From Streptomyces sp. NBC_00576 (GTDB taxonomy: Bacteria > Actinomycetota > Actinomycetes > Streptomycetales > Streptomycetaceae): a DNA stretch of 64,000 nt. The stretch covers positions 1,426,001 through 1,490,000 of the forward strand of contig NZ_CP107780.1 of the NCBI RefSeq assembly GCF_036345175.1, in the 5' to 3' direction. This document shows positions 8,263 to 17,558 of this stretch, in pieces (the stretch's first letter is position 1; each line of letters opens with the position of its first letter). The position numbers and the translations under genes were made by a program. The notes below the pieces were generated by a model. The model did not search any database, was not told the origin of the DNA, and saw nothing but the letters and a program-made list of their open reading frames with translations.

Positions 8263-10149
8263 ATGCCCGCACCGCACTTGGCGCTTCCGCCCAACGACCG
8301 GGTCCTGTCTCTGTTCACCGGCTGGACCCGGGCGCACTGGGAGGCGCTCGCAGACCGGCAGCTGGAGGCGCTGGTCCCCCATGCGACGCCGGGTCTCGCG
8401 CAGTACCGGCTGCCTGGCCGGAACTCCTCCGCGGGCGTGGTGTCGGACGGACTCGAGGGCTTCGCAAGGTCATTTCTGCTGGCCTCCTTCCGGATCGCGG
8501 GAGCCGCGGGCGAGGTGGATCACCGTCTCGTGGAACGCTACGCGCAGGGTCTGACAACGGGCACGAACCGTGACAGCGGCGAGGCCTGGCCCGAGCTCAC
8601 CGACTGTTCCCAGCCGATGAACGAGGCGGCCTCGATCGCCATCGGGCTGCACGAGACCCGGCCGTGGATCTGGGACCGGCTCGACGTGGACGTTCAGGAG
8701 CGGATCGTCGACTGGCTGTGGGGTTTCGTGGGCCGCCGCACCCGGGACGACAGCGGGCGGCTGTGCCAGGTCGTCGCCGAGCAGTTCCTGGCCTCCGTCG
8801 GGGCGCCGCACCGCCAGGAGGACATCGACGGCGGCCTGGACCGGATCGACGACTGGTATGTCGGCGGCGGCTGGTACAGCGACGGGGACGGCCGTACGTT
8901 CGACTACCACGTCGGCTGGGCGCTGCACCTCTACCCGCTGCTGTGGTGCCGGATGACAGGCGGCGAGGACGGCGGACGTGGTCGGGTCCACCGGCGCCGG
9001 CTCGCCCAGTTCCTCACCTCCTACCCGCACTTCTTCGGGGCGGACGGCGCCCCCGTCCACCAGGGCCGCTCCCTGACGTACCGTTTCGCCGCGACCGCTC
9101 CCGTCTGGCTGGGCGCGCTGGCGGAGTGCACTCCCCTGACGCCGGGGCTGACCCGGCGGCTGGCCTCGGGCGCGGTGGCGCACTTCGTGGAGCGCGGGGT
9201 GCCCGACGAGCGCGGGCTGCTGCCGCTGGGCTGGTACGGAACGTTCCTGCCGGCGACCCAGGCGTCCTCGGGGCCCGGCTCGCCGTACTGGTCGAGCATG
9301 GCCTTCCTGGGCCTGCTGCTGCCCCCGGAGCACCCGGTGTGGACCGCCCCCGAACGCCCGCTGCCCATCGAGGAGTCGGACCAGTACACGGCGTTGCCGG
9401 GACCGGGCTGGCTGCTGCACGGCACCCGGCACGACGGCATCGTGCGGCTCGTCAACCACGGCAGCGACCACAACCCGATGGAGGGACCCGCCACGGACGA
9501 TCCGCACTACGCCAAGTTCGGCTACTCGACGGCCACCGCGCCGGAGACGAGTTCGGTGGCCTGGGAGCGGAACGTGGACGGCCACCTGGCGCTCCTCGCC
9601 CCCGACGGCACGGCGTCGCGCCGGCGCAGAATCCTTCCTCTGCACTGCTCGGGACGGGTCGCCGCCTCCCGGTACGAAGCCGAACTCCCCGGTGTCGAAG
9701 GGGAGTTCCGGGTCGAGTCGACGAGCTTGCTGCACGGCTCCTGGGAGATCCGCGTGCACCGTGTCCAGACACCGGCCGACGCGGCGGTCCGCGAGGGCGG
9801 CTACGCGGTGGCCGACACCGCCCTGCCCGAGGCCGAGCGGGGTGACGGCTGGGCCCTGACCCGTACCGGCTCCGGGCTGACCAGCGTGGTCGTCGCACTG
9901 CACGGCTGGGACGAGGCGACAGGCGTGGCCCGCGCCGTCGACGCGAACGCCTTCGGCCCGCACTCTGCGACGCCCTACCTCCAACGCGCGGCCGAATCCC
10001 CGGGGGCGACCAGGCTGTTCGTGACCCTGGTCGCGCTGACCCGGGACGCCGTGCATCCGCAGGCCCTGCGCGAGGCGGTGTCGTGCGCGGTGACGGAGGA
10101 GGGTCGCGCCCTGATCATGTTCCCGGACGGGGAGACGGTCTCCGTGTGA
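8263..10149 (+). CDS. DUF2264 domain-containing protein
   Basis: A 628-residue protein of the DUF2264 family. The N-terminal two thirds (VLSLFTGWTRAHWEALADRQL through DDWYVGGGWYSDGDGRTFDYHVGWALHLYPLLW) is predicted to be an (alpha/alpha) toroid like those of unsaturated glucuronyl hydrolases and polysaccharide lyases; the C-terminal third is beta-rich. A role in oligosaccharide breakdown is inference from fold; no substrate is known. There is no signal peptide, so it should act in the cytoplasm. The ATG at 8263 follows AAGGAG by about thirteen bases. The same frame stays open for a further 1.2 kb upstream across tdh in antisense, but that part is not protein-like. It is convergent with the conservon. 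Confidence 0.8.
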   Translation: MPAPHLALPPNDRVLSLFTGWTRAHWEALADRQLEALVPHATPGLAQYRLPGRNSSAGVVSDGLEGFARSFLLASFRIAGAAGEVDHRLVERYAQGLTTGTNRDSGEAWPELTDCSQPMNEAASIAIGLHETRPWIWDRLDVDVQERIVDWLWGFVGRRTRDDSGRLCQVVAEQFLASVGAPHRQEDIDGGLDRIDDWYVGGGWYSDGDGRTFDYHVGWALHLYPLLWCRMTGGEDGGRGRVHRRRLAQFLTSYPHFFGADGAPVHQGRSLTYRFAATAPVWLGALAECTPLTPGLTRRLASGAVAHFVERGVPDERGLLPLGWYGTFLPATQASSGPGSPYWSSMAFLGLLLPPEHPVWTAPERPLPIEESDQYTALPGPGWLLHGTRHDGIVRLVNHGSDHNPMEGPATDDPHYAKFGYSTATAPETSSVAWERNVDGHLALLAPDGTASRRRRILPLHCSGRVAASRYEAELPGVEGEFRVESTSLLHGSWEIRVHRVQTPADAAVREGGYAVADTALPEAERGDGWALTRTGSGLTSVVVALHGWDEATGVARAVDANAFGPHSATPYLQRAAESPGATRLFVTLVALTRDAVHPQALREAVSCAVTEEGRALIMFPDGETVSV

Positions 10150-10194
10150 CGGAGACGTACTCCCACAGAACCAAGCCCCCCGAACAAGGCTCCC

Positions 10195-10782
10195 TCAGAG
10201 GAGGCCCTCCCCCGGCACGAGCTGCCCGACCAGTTCCGACGCCATGGCCTTGATGGTCTCCAGCCCCTCCCTCCCCCACGGGCGCGGCTCGAAGTCGGCG
10301 ACGCACACCGTGCCCAGCGCCATGCCCGCGGTGTCGATGAGCGGCGCGCCCAGGTACGAGTGGATGCCGAACTCGTCGACGACCGGGTTGCCCGCGAATC
10401 GCGGATAGTCCCGGACGTCCTCCAGGACGAGCGCCTTGCGCCGGACCACCACATGCGGGCAGAACCCGTGATCGCGCGGCAGCCGGCGGCCCACACGGGG
10501 TTTCACCTCGTCGGAGTCGGCACCGGCATCTCCCTGTGCGGGAGTGTCGGCGGCACCCGGGACATGGAGCCCGGCGAAGAACTGCCGCTCCTCGCCGATG
10601 AAGTTGACCATCGCGTACGGCGCGCCGACCAGCTCCGCGAGGCGGTCCGCGAAGGCGTCGAGGACAGGCTCGGCCCGTTCCCCGAGGCCCAGTCCGCGCA
10701 GCCGTCGGGTGCGGGCCGGCGCCTCGTTGTCCTCGGGGGTCAGCAGCAGACGACCGGCCGGGCGTGGCGGGTCGTAGCTCAT
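10195..10782 (-). CDS. GAF-domain protein of a conservon
   Basis: A 195-residue protein with one GAF domain: AELVGAPYAMVNFIGEERQFFAGLHVPGA, then FCPHVVVRRKALVLEDVRDYPRFAGNPVV and SYLGAPLIDTAGMALGTVCVADFEPR. GAF domains bind small ligands, haem or redox groups; a Cys-Pro-His motif sits where some redox GAF sensors have ligands. The ATG overlaps the cvnD stop as ATGA, so it is translated with the conservon and probably senses a signal for it or is an effector of its GTPase. Many conservons instead have a cytochrome P450 gene in this fifth place. Confidence 0.82.
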   Translation of the reverse strand: MSYDPPRPAGRLLLTPEDNEAPARTRRLRGLGLGERAEPVLDAFADRLAELVGAPYAMVNFIGEERQFFAGLHVPGAADTPAQGDAGADSDEVKPRVGRRLPRDHGFCPHVVVRRKALVLEDVRDYPRFAGNPVVDEFGIHSYLGAPLIDTAGMALGTVCVADFEPRPWGREGLETIKAMASELVGQLVPGEGLL

Positions 10783-11387
10783 GGGCGGGCTCCCTCACTG
10801 TGGGCGCTGGGTGCGGGCGCGGGCGCGTGGGCGAGCAGATGGCGTACGAGAGTGAGCAGGGTCTGCACTCCCGAACTGGAGATACGGGCGTCGCAGCGCA
10901 CGATCGGGATGTCGGGGTCGAGGTCGATCGCGGCGCGCACCTCCTCGGGGTCGTAGCGGTACGAGCCGTCGAACTCGTTGATCGCGACGATGAAACCGAG
11001 GCCGCGCTGCTCGAAGAAGTCGACGGCCGCGAAACAGTCCTCCAATCGCCGGGTGTCGGCGAGGATCACCGCGCCGAGCGCGCCCTCGGAGAGTTCGTCC
11101 CACATGAACCAGAACCGCTCCTGTCCGGGCGTTCCGAACAGATAGAGGACGTGTTGCGGGTCCAGGGTGATGCGGCCGAAGTCCATCGCCACGGTGGTCT
11201 CGACCTTGTTCTCGATGCCTTCGAGACTGTCGGTCGAGGCACTCACCGTGGTGAGCAGTTCCTCCGTGCTGAGCGGCGCGATCTCGCTCACCGCGCCGAC
11301 CAGGGTCGTCTTGCCGACTCCGAACCCTCCCGCCACCAGGATCTTCAAGGCGGTGGGAAAGGGGTCAGAGCTGTCGTCGTAGTCCAT
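10779..11387 (-). CDS. cvnD: Conservon GTPase CvnD
   Basis: A 202-residue small GTP-binding protein. The P-loop is GGFGVGKTT, the switch/Walker B region is LYLFGTPGQERFWFMWDEL and the base-recognition motif is AINEFD. Conservon GTPases work with the CvnA kinase-like sensor, the CvnB roadblock protein and the CvnC DUF742 protein in a membrane complex likened to eukaryotic G-protein signalling. The ATG lies 23 bases inside the end of cvnC with GGAGG nine bases upstream. Confidence 0.92.
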   Translation of the reverse strand: MDYDDSSDPFPTALKILVAGGFGVGKTTLVGAVSEIAPLSTEELLTTVSASTDSLEGIENKVETTVAMDFGRITLDPQHVLYLFGTPGQERFWFMWDELSEGALGAVILADTRRLEDCFAAVDFFEQRGLGFIVAINEFDGSYRYDPEEVRAAIDLDPDIPIVRCDARISSSGVQTLLTLVRHLLAHAPAPAPSAHSEGARP

Positions 11388-11736
11388 CGAGCACTGCCTC
11401 CAGAAGAGACCGGTCAGTGGGGTTGTGGTAGAACTCGGGCGGTTTCGTGGTGAGTGCCCCGCAGTCGACGAGGTCGGACAGCAACACCTTGGTGACCGCT
11501 GCCGGCAACTTCAGTTGGGCGGCCATCTCGGCGACCGAGACGGGCACCCGGCACAGGTCGAGCGCCTGTGCGTGTTCGGGGCCGAGGTAGCCGAGAGGGG
11601 TGGCTCCGGTGGTCATCACCTGGGACATGAGGTCGAGGGCGGTGGACGGCCGGGTCCGTCCGTTGCTGACGGTGTAGGGGCGCACGAGCCGTCCGGCCGC
11701 GTCGTCGAGCCAGGGCCCGTCGCCGGCCGCCGTCAC
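11365..11736 (-). CDS. cvnC: Conservon DUF742 protein CvnC
   Basis: A 123-residue DUF742 protein. Typical motifs are RLVRPYTVSNGRT near the start, ALDLMSQVMTTG, and a C-terminal winged helix (ICxxPxSVAExAA-like: LCRVPVSVAEMAAQLKLPAAVTKVLLSDLVDCGAL). I prefer the GTG at 11736 with GAGG eight bases upstream; the TTG at 11742, two codons earlier, overlaps the cvnB stop and is an alternative. It is thought to bridge the sensor and the GTPase, possibly as a DNA- or protein-binding adaptor. Confidence 0.9.
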   Translation of the reverse strand: MTAAGDGPWLDDAAGRLVRPYTVSNGRTRPSTALDLMSQVMTTGATPLGYLGPEHAQALDLCRVPVSVAEMAAQLKLPAAVTKVLLSDLVDCGALTTKPPEFYHNPTDRSLLEAVLDGLRRQL

Positions 11737-11738
11737 GC

Positions 11739-12173
11739 TCAAGGCCTCATCGCCGTCGGTTCGACGGCGGACTGCCGGGGCGCGGTCATCAGGTAGGGGC
11801 GGACGCTCTTGACCAGCATCGCCATCTCGTAACCGAGCACCGCGGCATCGGCCTCCCGGCCCGCCAGCACGGCGAGACAGGTGCCGGAGCCCGCGGTGGT
11901 GACGAACAGCAGGGTCGAGTCGAGTTCGACGACGACCTGCCGGACCTCACCGCCGTCCCCGAACCGGACGCCCGCGCTGCGTCCGAGGGAGTAGAGACCG
12001 GAGGCCAGGGCGGCCATGTGGTCGGCGCTGTCCGGGTCGAGTCCGTGGACGGACTTGACGAGTCCGTCGCAGGACAGGAGTACCGCGCTCGTGGTGTGCG
12101 GTACGCGCTGGACGAGGCCGCTCATCAGCCAGTCGAGATCGGATACATGGCCGGTCGGCACATCGCTCGCCAT
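11739..12173 (-). CDS. cvnB: Conservon roadblock/LC7 protein CvnB
   Basis: A 144-residue roadblock/LC7-fold protein (SDLDWLMSGLVQRVPHTTSAVLLSCDGLVKSVHGLD ... GSGTCLAVLAGREADAAVLGYEMAMLV), the class that regulates small GTPases such as CvnD. I choose the ATG at 12173 because AAGGAG lies ten bases upstream and the protein then has the normal family length. A longer form from the ATG at 12269 would overlap the cvnA stop (ATGA) and add a Pro/Ser/Thr-rich leader of 32 residues. Confidence 0.88.
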   Translation of the reverse strand: MASDVPTGHVSDLDWLMSGLVQRVPHTTSAVLLSCDGLVKSVHGLDPDSADHMAALASGLYSLGRSAGVRFGDGGEVRQVVVELDSTLLFVTTAGSGTCLAVLAGREADAAVLGYEMAMLVKSVRPYLMTAPRQSAVEPTAMRP

Positions 12174-12265
12174 GGTGGATCGACTCCTTGGGGTACGAAG
12201 GTCTGCGGGAGCGCTGGGGGTGGGGGCAGGGCTGGTGCTGCGGGGGGTGGTGCTGTGGGGGAGGG

Positions 12266-14410
12266 TCATCCGGCCGGTGCGCTCCCGTCGTGCCGGGCAG
12301 TGAGGTCCAGGTCGTGTCCGGGCGCGCGCCGTCGGTGCGCCTCGGATATCGGGGACGCGTCCGAGGGCGGTACGTCCATGGACTCCAGGGGGGATGCGGC
12401 GGCATCGGTGCGGCCCGCGTCCGGGGCCGACGGGGACGGGCCGGGTCCGGTCGGCCGCGTGGAGACCCGCTCCACGGACACCGGCTCCAGCGGCACGGCC
12501 TCCGACGCGGCCGTGTAGGTGGGTTCCGCGTATGTGGGTTCCGAGGGCGCCGGTTGTCCGGCGGGCACCTCGGTGCGCGCCCGCTCCCCGTACTGCGCCT
12601 CGTACTCCCTTTCCATCGCCGCCAGGGCCGGGTCCGTGTAGTCCGCCTCCAGTTGGCGCGCCTCGGCGAGTCCGATGCCGCGCTGGAAGGCGGCCATGAG
12701 GCCGGGGTCGTGCTCGACGTGTTCGCTCTCCGGGCGGGGAGCCGCCGGGCCGCCGCGCAGTTGGGGCGCGATGTGTTCCTGGGCGCGGCGGCGGGGCAGC
12801 TGGGGCTTGCCCATGGTGCCGCGCACGGCGCTGCTGCGGGGGGCGGGCGGCACGGACGCGTTGTCCGCGACGGTCCGCCGGTCGTCGGAGCGGATGCCGG
12901 GCATCGCCTCGGCGGGGTTGGGGCGCTCCGGGCGCGCGCCGCGTACGGGCAGCGGTGCCGGGCCCCGGCCGTTCGGTACCGGTGCGGCGGGCGGGGGCGC
13001 TTCCGGCCGCCGTCTCGTCGAGCCGCCGGGCTGGGTGCCGGGCATCGAGGGCCGTCCCTCGTGACCGGCGGCCGACGGACGCTGCCGGGGCGGCTCGGCC
13101 ACCCTTCGCATGCCCCCGGTCTCCTGAATCCGGGCCTGGGCCTGGGGCTGAGCCGGCGTATGGGGCCGCGGCTGCGGTACGACCCCGGGGGCGCCCGGTC
13201 CCGTGTCCATGCCCAGCAGCCCCTGCGGCACGACTAGTACGGCCTGCACGCCGCCGTAGATGTTGGTCTGGAGGCGGACGTGGATGCCGTGCCGACGGGC
13301 GAGCTGGGAGACCACGAAGAGTCCGATGCGGCCGTCCTGGAGCAGGCTGGCGACATTGACCTGGTCGGGGTCGGTGAGCAGCGCGTTCATCTTGTGCTGT
13401 TCACCGACGGGCATGCCGAGGCCGCGGTCCTCGACCTCGACGGCGAGTCCCGAGGTCACGAGGTTGGCACGCAGCAGTACCTGGGTGTGCGGGGCGGAGA
13501 ACAACGTGGCGTTCTCGACGAGTTCGGCGAGCAGGTGGATGACGTCGGCGACCGCGTGTCCGCGCAGGGTGCCGTCGATCGGGGGCACGAGCTTGACCCG
13601 CGAGTACTGCTCGACCTCCGCGATGGCCGAGCGGAGCACCTCCGTCATGGAGACCGGGTTGCTCCACTGGCGGCGGGAGACGGCGCCGCCGAGGACGGCG
13701 AGGTTCTCGGCGTGCCGGCGGATGCGGGTGGCGAGGTGGTCGACGTGGAAGAGGCCCTTGAGCAGGTCGGGGTCCTCGATCTCGTGTTCCAGCTCGTCGA
13801 GGATGGAGATCTCGCGGTGCACGAGCGACTGAAGGCGCCGGGCGAGGTTGACGAAGACCTCGACCTTCTGTTCGCTGCCCGCCTGGCTGGAGAGCTGCGA
13901 CGCCTGGACGACCGCGGTGACGGCACCGTCGTGGGCGCGGGCGAGGTCGGCGCCGAGGAGCTCGAAGTCGTCGGCGTCGGCAGCCGGTTCACCGCGCGGC
14001 CTGCGGGCCGGCAGTGCGTCGCCGTGTCGCAGCGCCTCGACGAGGGCGCGCAGGTCCGCTTCGCTGCGGGCGCTGGTCTGGCGCAGGGCGCCGAGGCGCT
14101 CGCCCACGGATCTGGCGGTGCGGTCGGCGGCCACCAGCGCGATCACGATGCCACCGAGGGCGACGCCGACCGCCCCGGCGAGCACGGCGAACAGGGTGAG
14201 GGTGGGCCGCACCCCGCCGGAGCGGACAAGGAACAGGACGGCGGCGCAGGCGCTGAGGGCGACCGCGAGCGGCGGCAGCACGGCGAGCCGCATGAGCTGG
14301 GGCCGTATGTGGGTCTCGGGCAGTGAGGGGACGGTACGGGCGACCGGCCGACCGTGCCGCCCGCCCTCACGGCGGTCTGCGCGGGGTGCCGGTGCTCGGA
14401 GGTGAGACAT
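12266..14410 (-). CDS. cvnA: Conservon sensor histidine-kinase-like protein CvnA
   Basis: A 714-residue membrane protein. Two membrane segments near residues 42-63 and 68-93 (LPPLAVALSACAAVLFLV; LTLFAVLAGAVGVALGGIVIALV) have almost no loop between them, so it has no extracellular sensing domain. A coiled dimerisation region with VHREISILDELEHEIED leads to a HATPase domain (ELVENATLFSAPHT, VEDRGLGM, DGRIGLFVVSQLARRHG). The last 270 residues are Pro/Arg-rich and unstructured, as in other CvnA proteins. Start ATG has GAGGA five bases upstream. It heads the operon cvnA-B-C-D-GAF and should sit in the membrane with CvnB-D. Confidence 0.92.
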   Translation of the reverse strand: MSHLRAPAPRADRREGGRHGRPVARTVPSLPETHIRPQLMRLAVLPPLAVALSACAAVLFLVRSGGVRPTLTLFAVLAGAVGVALGGIVIALVAADRTARSVGERLGALRQTSARSEADLRALVEALRHGDALPARRPRGEPAADADDFELLGADLARAHDGAVTAVVQASQLSSQAGSEQKVEVFVNLARRLQSLVHREISILDELEHEIEDPDLLKGLFHVDHLATRIRRHAENLAVLGGAVSRRQWSNPVSMTEVLRSAIAEVEQYSRVKLVPPIDGTLRGHAVADVIHLLAELVENATLFSAPHTQVLLRANLVTSGLAVEVEDRGLGMPVGEQHKMNALLTDPDQVNVASLLQDGRIGLFVVSQLARRHGIHVRLQTNIYGGVQAVLVVPQGLLGMDTGPGAPGVVPQPRPHTPAQPQAQARIQETGGMRRVAEPPRQRPSAAGHEGRPSMPGTQPGGSTRRRPEAPPPAAPVPNGRGPAPLPVRGARPERPNPAEAMPGIRSDDRRTVADNASVPPAPRSSAVRGTMGKPQLPRRRAQEHIAPQLRGGPAAPRPESEHVEHDPGLMAAFQRGIGLAEARQLEADYTDPALAAMEREYEAQYGERARTEVPAGQPAPSEPTYAEPTYTAASEAVPLEPVSVERVSTRPTGPGPSPSAPDAGRTDAAASPLESMDVPPSDASPISEAHRRRAPGHDLDLTARHDGSAPAG

Positions 14411-14782
14411 CTTCGTCCTCGTACTGGTGCGTCGGGACCTGGGGATCGCGCGTCTGCGCGACTCGGGCGTGCGCCATCGCGGTGCCGGTCGGGAGCCGAA
14501 GAAAACGGCCCTGTGTCGTCCGGCGGCAACTCACAGTAGTCGGCAACGCATCAGGTGCGGTGGGCAGTTGACAAACTCCCCCACACAGCGTCCCGCTCTG
14601 CTATGAGACCTCGCACGGCAGACCGATAAGCCCTTCGGACGTACGTTCCCCTGCTCCATCGAATCGATCAGAGCTGGTCGGAACCGTTCACGAACAGACG
14701 GCGAGGGCCGGGGAGTCAGCTGCTCCCCGGCCCTCGCCGTTCGTACGGTTGTCCGTTCGTCGTCCGTTTTCGCCCGTCGCCG
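14411..14782. promoter_or_regulatory. Intergenic region with conservon promoter
   Basis: 372 bases between the MBL-fold gene and cvnA, both leftward. The right part holds the terminator listed next; the left part must carry the conservon promoter, which I could not pinpoint. No small gene is evident. Confidence 0.4.
14700..14738 (-). terminator. Strong hairpin after the MBL-fold gene
   Basis: A 16-bp perfect stem (14700-14715 with 14723-14738) and a seven-base loop TCAGCTG, 45 bases past the stop of the MBL-fold hydrolase gene and upstream of the conservon promoter. Confidence 0.7.
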
Positions 14783-16057
14783 TCAGCCCGCGGAAACCGT
14801 CTTCGGCTCTCCGCTGCCGTCGGCAGTACCCCCCTGAATGTCACCGGCCGTGTCGGCCAGCGCATCGTCCACATCAGCCGTACGAGTGACATCTGCCGTA
14901 CGAGAGGCAGCAGCAGCCCCGTCGGCGCCGACCGTCGGCCACCCACCCTCAGGGAGCACGGCCACCCCCCGCCACCAGGGCTCCGAGGGAACGGTCTCGG
15001 CGGTGGGTTCGAAAGGCTCACCCGGGTGCGGCAGCCCGATCCGCGCGCCCGCCTTGCGGGCAGCCTCGATCGTGCCCTCGCCGGGATCCGACCAGGCGTG
15101 CGCCGCCAGATTGAAGGTGCCCCAGTGGATCGGCAGCATCAGACCGTCGGCCGCGCCGCCCTGGAGGTCGAGGTGGGCACGCATGCCTTCCTCCGGGGTC
15201 ATGTGGATGTCGGGCCAGAACTCGCTGTAGGCCCCGATCTGGATCATCGTGGCGTCGAACGGGCCGTGGTCGGCGCCGATGTCCCGGAAGCCCTCGAAGT
15301 ACCCGGTGTCGCCGCTGTGGTAAACACGGTGCTCCTCACCGGCGACGACCCAGGAGGCCCACAGGGTGTGCTGGGTGTTGCGCAGGCCGCGGCCACAGAA
15401 GTGGCGGGCCGGGGTGGCGGTCAGGGTGAGGCCGCCGACCTTCGTCGCCTCGTGCCAGTCCAGCTCGCGCAGGCGGTCGGCCGAGACGCCCCAGCGCTCC
15501 AGGTGGGCGCCGACCCCGAGCGGCACGGCGAACAACGTGTCCGTGCCGGCCAGCGCCTTGATCGTGGGCATGTCGAGGTGGTCGTAGTGGTCGTGCGAGA
15601 TGACGACGACGTCGACCGGGCCGAGCGCAGCCAGCGGCAGGGGCACCGGATGCAGCCGCTTGGGACCGGCGAAGGCGAACGGCGAACAGCGCTCGCCCCA
15701 GACCGGGTCGAAGAGCACGCGCTGTCCGTCGATCTCGGTGAGCACGCTGGAGTGGCCCATCCAGGTCAGCCGGAGACCGCTGACCGGGGGCTTGGCGAGG
15801 TCGGCGAGCGTCGTGGCGTGCACCGGCACCGTGCCGGCCGGGGCGCGGCGGACCCGGTCCTCCTTGCGCAGGGAAGACTTGGCGAACTCGAGCATGGCGC
15901 CGTCGGGCCGGGGGGTACCCGGTGGATTCTGGAAGACACCGTCCGCGAAGTGCGGCGATCTGCGGATCCGCGCCAGGCGCTCCCCACTCGCGTCCGCACC
16001 GAAGGCCTCGGGCCGCAGTGCGCGCAGCCTGGAGTTCGGAGAGGGGAATCCGGTCAC
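14783..16057 (-). CDS. MBL-fold metallohydrolase (NAPE-PLD/UlaG-like)
   Basis: A 424-residue metallo-beta-lactamase-fold enzyme. The metal motif SHDHYDHLD (HxHxDH) is followed by a His in PARHFCGRG, an Asp in YHSGDTGY and a His in LPIHWGTFNL, so the two-metal site is complete. The layout LRLTWMGHSSVLTEIDGQRVLFDPVWGERCSP resembles proteins related to N-acyl-phosphatidylethanolamine phospholipase D and the outer-membrane protein RomA, so a phosphodiester substrate is likely, but the actual one is unknown. The GTG start has GGAGG five bases upstream. The C-terminal 60 residues are extra and low in complexity (Ala/Thr/Asp-rich). Confidence 0.85.
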   Translation of the reverse strand: MTGFPSPNSRLRALRPEAFGADASGERLARIRRSPHFADGVFQNPPGTPRPDGAMLEFAKSSLRKEDRVRRAPAGTVPVHATTLADLAKPPVSGLRLTWMGHSSVLTEIDGQRVLFDPVWGERCSPFAFAGPKRLHPVPLPLAALGPVDVVVISHDHYDHLDMPTIKALAGTDTLFAVPLGVGAHLERWGVSADRLRELDWHEATKVGGLTLTATPARHFCGRGLRNTQHTLWASWVVAGEEHRVYHSGDTGYFEGFRDIGADHGPFDATMIQIGAYSEFWPDIHMTPEEGMRAHLDLQGGAADGLMLPIHWGTFNLAAHAWSDPGEGTIEAARKAGARIGLPHPGEPFEPTAETVPSEPWWRGVAVLPEGGWPTVGADGAAAASRTADVTRTADVDDALADTAGDIQGGTADGSGEPKTVSAG

Positions 16058-16284
16058 GGTACCTCCAGGAAAAGTCGGTCAGACATTCCATTATGGTCGC
16101 CCCCTTCGACACTCCGGTGCCGTGTGGGTGTCGGCCGGGGTTTTCCAAGGAAAGACCAAAGTTCCGCAGGGCGAAACGGCGCCCAAATGCGACGGAAAGC
16201 CATGATATGAGCACGTGCGGTACATACGGCGGGCGAGCGCGGGGCGGCCGGATCGCGGCCGCACGTAACTGAACCGTGAGTCAG

Positions 16285-16296
16285 TATATTGCCCGC
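16285..16296 (+). promoter_or_regulatory. -10 element for a leaderless dehydrogenase transcript
   Basis: TATATT at 16285-16290 is an unusually AT-rich -10 for this genome. The ATG of the dehydrogenase is seven bases downstream, where the transcript should begin. I see no good -35. Confidence 0.5.
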
Positions 16297-17487
16297 ATGG
16301 CAACCCCCCACGGCACTCCACTGCTCTCCCTCACCTGGACCGACCACCTCACCGGCCGCCAGGGCTTCCTCGTCGTGGACAGGCTGGTGCGGGGCGTGTC
16401 CAGCGGCGGGCTGCGGATGCGCGAGGGCTGCACCCTGGACGAGGTCGCCGGACTGGCTCGGGGCATGACCATGAAAGAGGCCCTGCACTACAACCCCGAG
16501 GGCCGCTACATCCCCCTGGGCGGCGCCAAGGGCGGCGTCGACTGCGACCCCCGGGACCCGGCGGCGTACGGCGTGCTGGTGCGCTACCTGCGCGCGATGC
16601 GGCCGTACGTCGAGAGCGTCTGGACCACGGGCGAGGACCTGGGCCTCACCCAGGACCTCGTCGACCGGGCTGCGACCGAGGCCGGGCTCGTGTCGTCGAT
16701 CCAGGCCGTCTATCCGCTGCTGGACGACGAGCTCGCGGCCCGGGAGCGGCTCGCGGACGCTTTCACGGTCGAGGTGGACGGCATCGGGCTCGACGAGCTG
16801 GTCGGCGGCTGCGGGGTCGCGGAATCCGTGCTCGTGGCACTCGACCGGGCCCAGGTGCCGTACGCGGGGACCCGGGTCGCCGTACAGGGGCTCGGCACGA
16901 TGGGCGGGGCCACTGCACGCTTCCTCACGCGCGCGGGACTCACGGTGGTGGCCGTCGCCGACATCAAGGGCACGATCGCCAACCCGGCGGGCCTCGACGT
17001 CGAGGCGCTGCTCGCGGCCCGGGACACGTACGGCACCGTGGACCGCGCGGTGCTGCGCCCCGACGACCGCGAACTGCCGGGCGAGGCCTGGCTGTCCGCG
17101 AAGGCGGAGGTACTGGTGCCGGCGGCGGTCTCGTACACCGTCGACCCCGGGAACCAGCAGGTGATCACCGCGCGTTGGATCGTCGAGGCCGCCAACATGC
17201 CTGTACTGCCGGAGGCCGAGGAGCTGCTCGCCGAGCGCGGCATCGTCGTACTGCCGGACGTGGTCGTCAACTCCGGGACGAACGCCTGGTGGTGGTGGAC
17301 GCTGTTCGGGGACATCGGCGCCGACGCGGAAGAGGCTTTCGCGTACACCCGGCGCTCGATGCGCGCCCTGATCGACCAGGTTCTCTCGCGCGCGGAGGCC
17401 GACGGGACGACGCCGCGGGCGGCGGCGCACGCGATCGTCGGGGACCGGCTGCCGGTGATCGCGGAGCGGTTCGGGTGGTACCGGTGA
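16297..17487 (+). CDS. Glu/Leu/Phe/Val dehydrogenase family protein
   Basis: An NAD-dependent amino-acid dehydrogenase of 396 residues, catalysing oxidative deamination of an amino acid to a 2-oxo acid and ammonia. The active-site Lys lies in IPLGGAKGGVDCDP, matching the family signature; an Asp in TTGEDLGLT is the usual catalytic Asp; the Rossmann loop is VAVQGLGTMGGATARF. Which amino acid it uses cannot be told; it is longer than typical actinomycete valine dehydrogenases (about 364). I choose the ATG at 16297 because a -10 element sits seven bases before it and there is no ribosome-binding site; a GTG at 16276 lies upstream of that -10. A TetR regulator follows 71 bases later. Confidence 0.85.
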   Translation: MATPHGTPLLSLTWTDHLTGRQGFLVVDRLVRGVSSGGLRMREGCTLDEVAGLARGMTMKEALHYNPEGRYIPLGGAKGGVDCDPRDPAAYGVLVRYLRAMRPYVESVWTTGEDLGLTQDLVDRAATEAGLVSSIQAVYPLLDDELAARERLADAFTVEVDGIGLDELVGGCGVAESVLVALDRAQVPYAGTRVAVQGLGTMGGATARFLTRAGLTVVAVADIKGTIANPAGLDVEALLAARDTYGTVDRAVLRPDDRELPGEAWLSAKAEVLVPAAVSYTVDPGNQQVITARWIVEAANMPVLPEAEELLAERGIVVLPDVVVNSGTNAWWWWTLFGDIGADAEEAFAYTRRSMRALIDQVLSRAEADGTTPRAAAHAIVGDRLPVIAERFGWYR

Positions 17488-17558
17488 CGGTGTCCGGTAG
17501 CGGCCAGATTGACGGGGCTGCCCCGACATCGTGTCCGGCGACGGATTAGTGTGGCCGG

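Noticed and set aside
12174..12269. Extended N terminus of CvnB overlapping the cvnA stop
   Set aside because: The 32 extra residues are Pro/Ser/Thr-rich and the internal ATG has a good ribosome-binding site and gives normal family length; the long form cannot be excluded.
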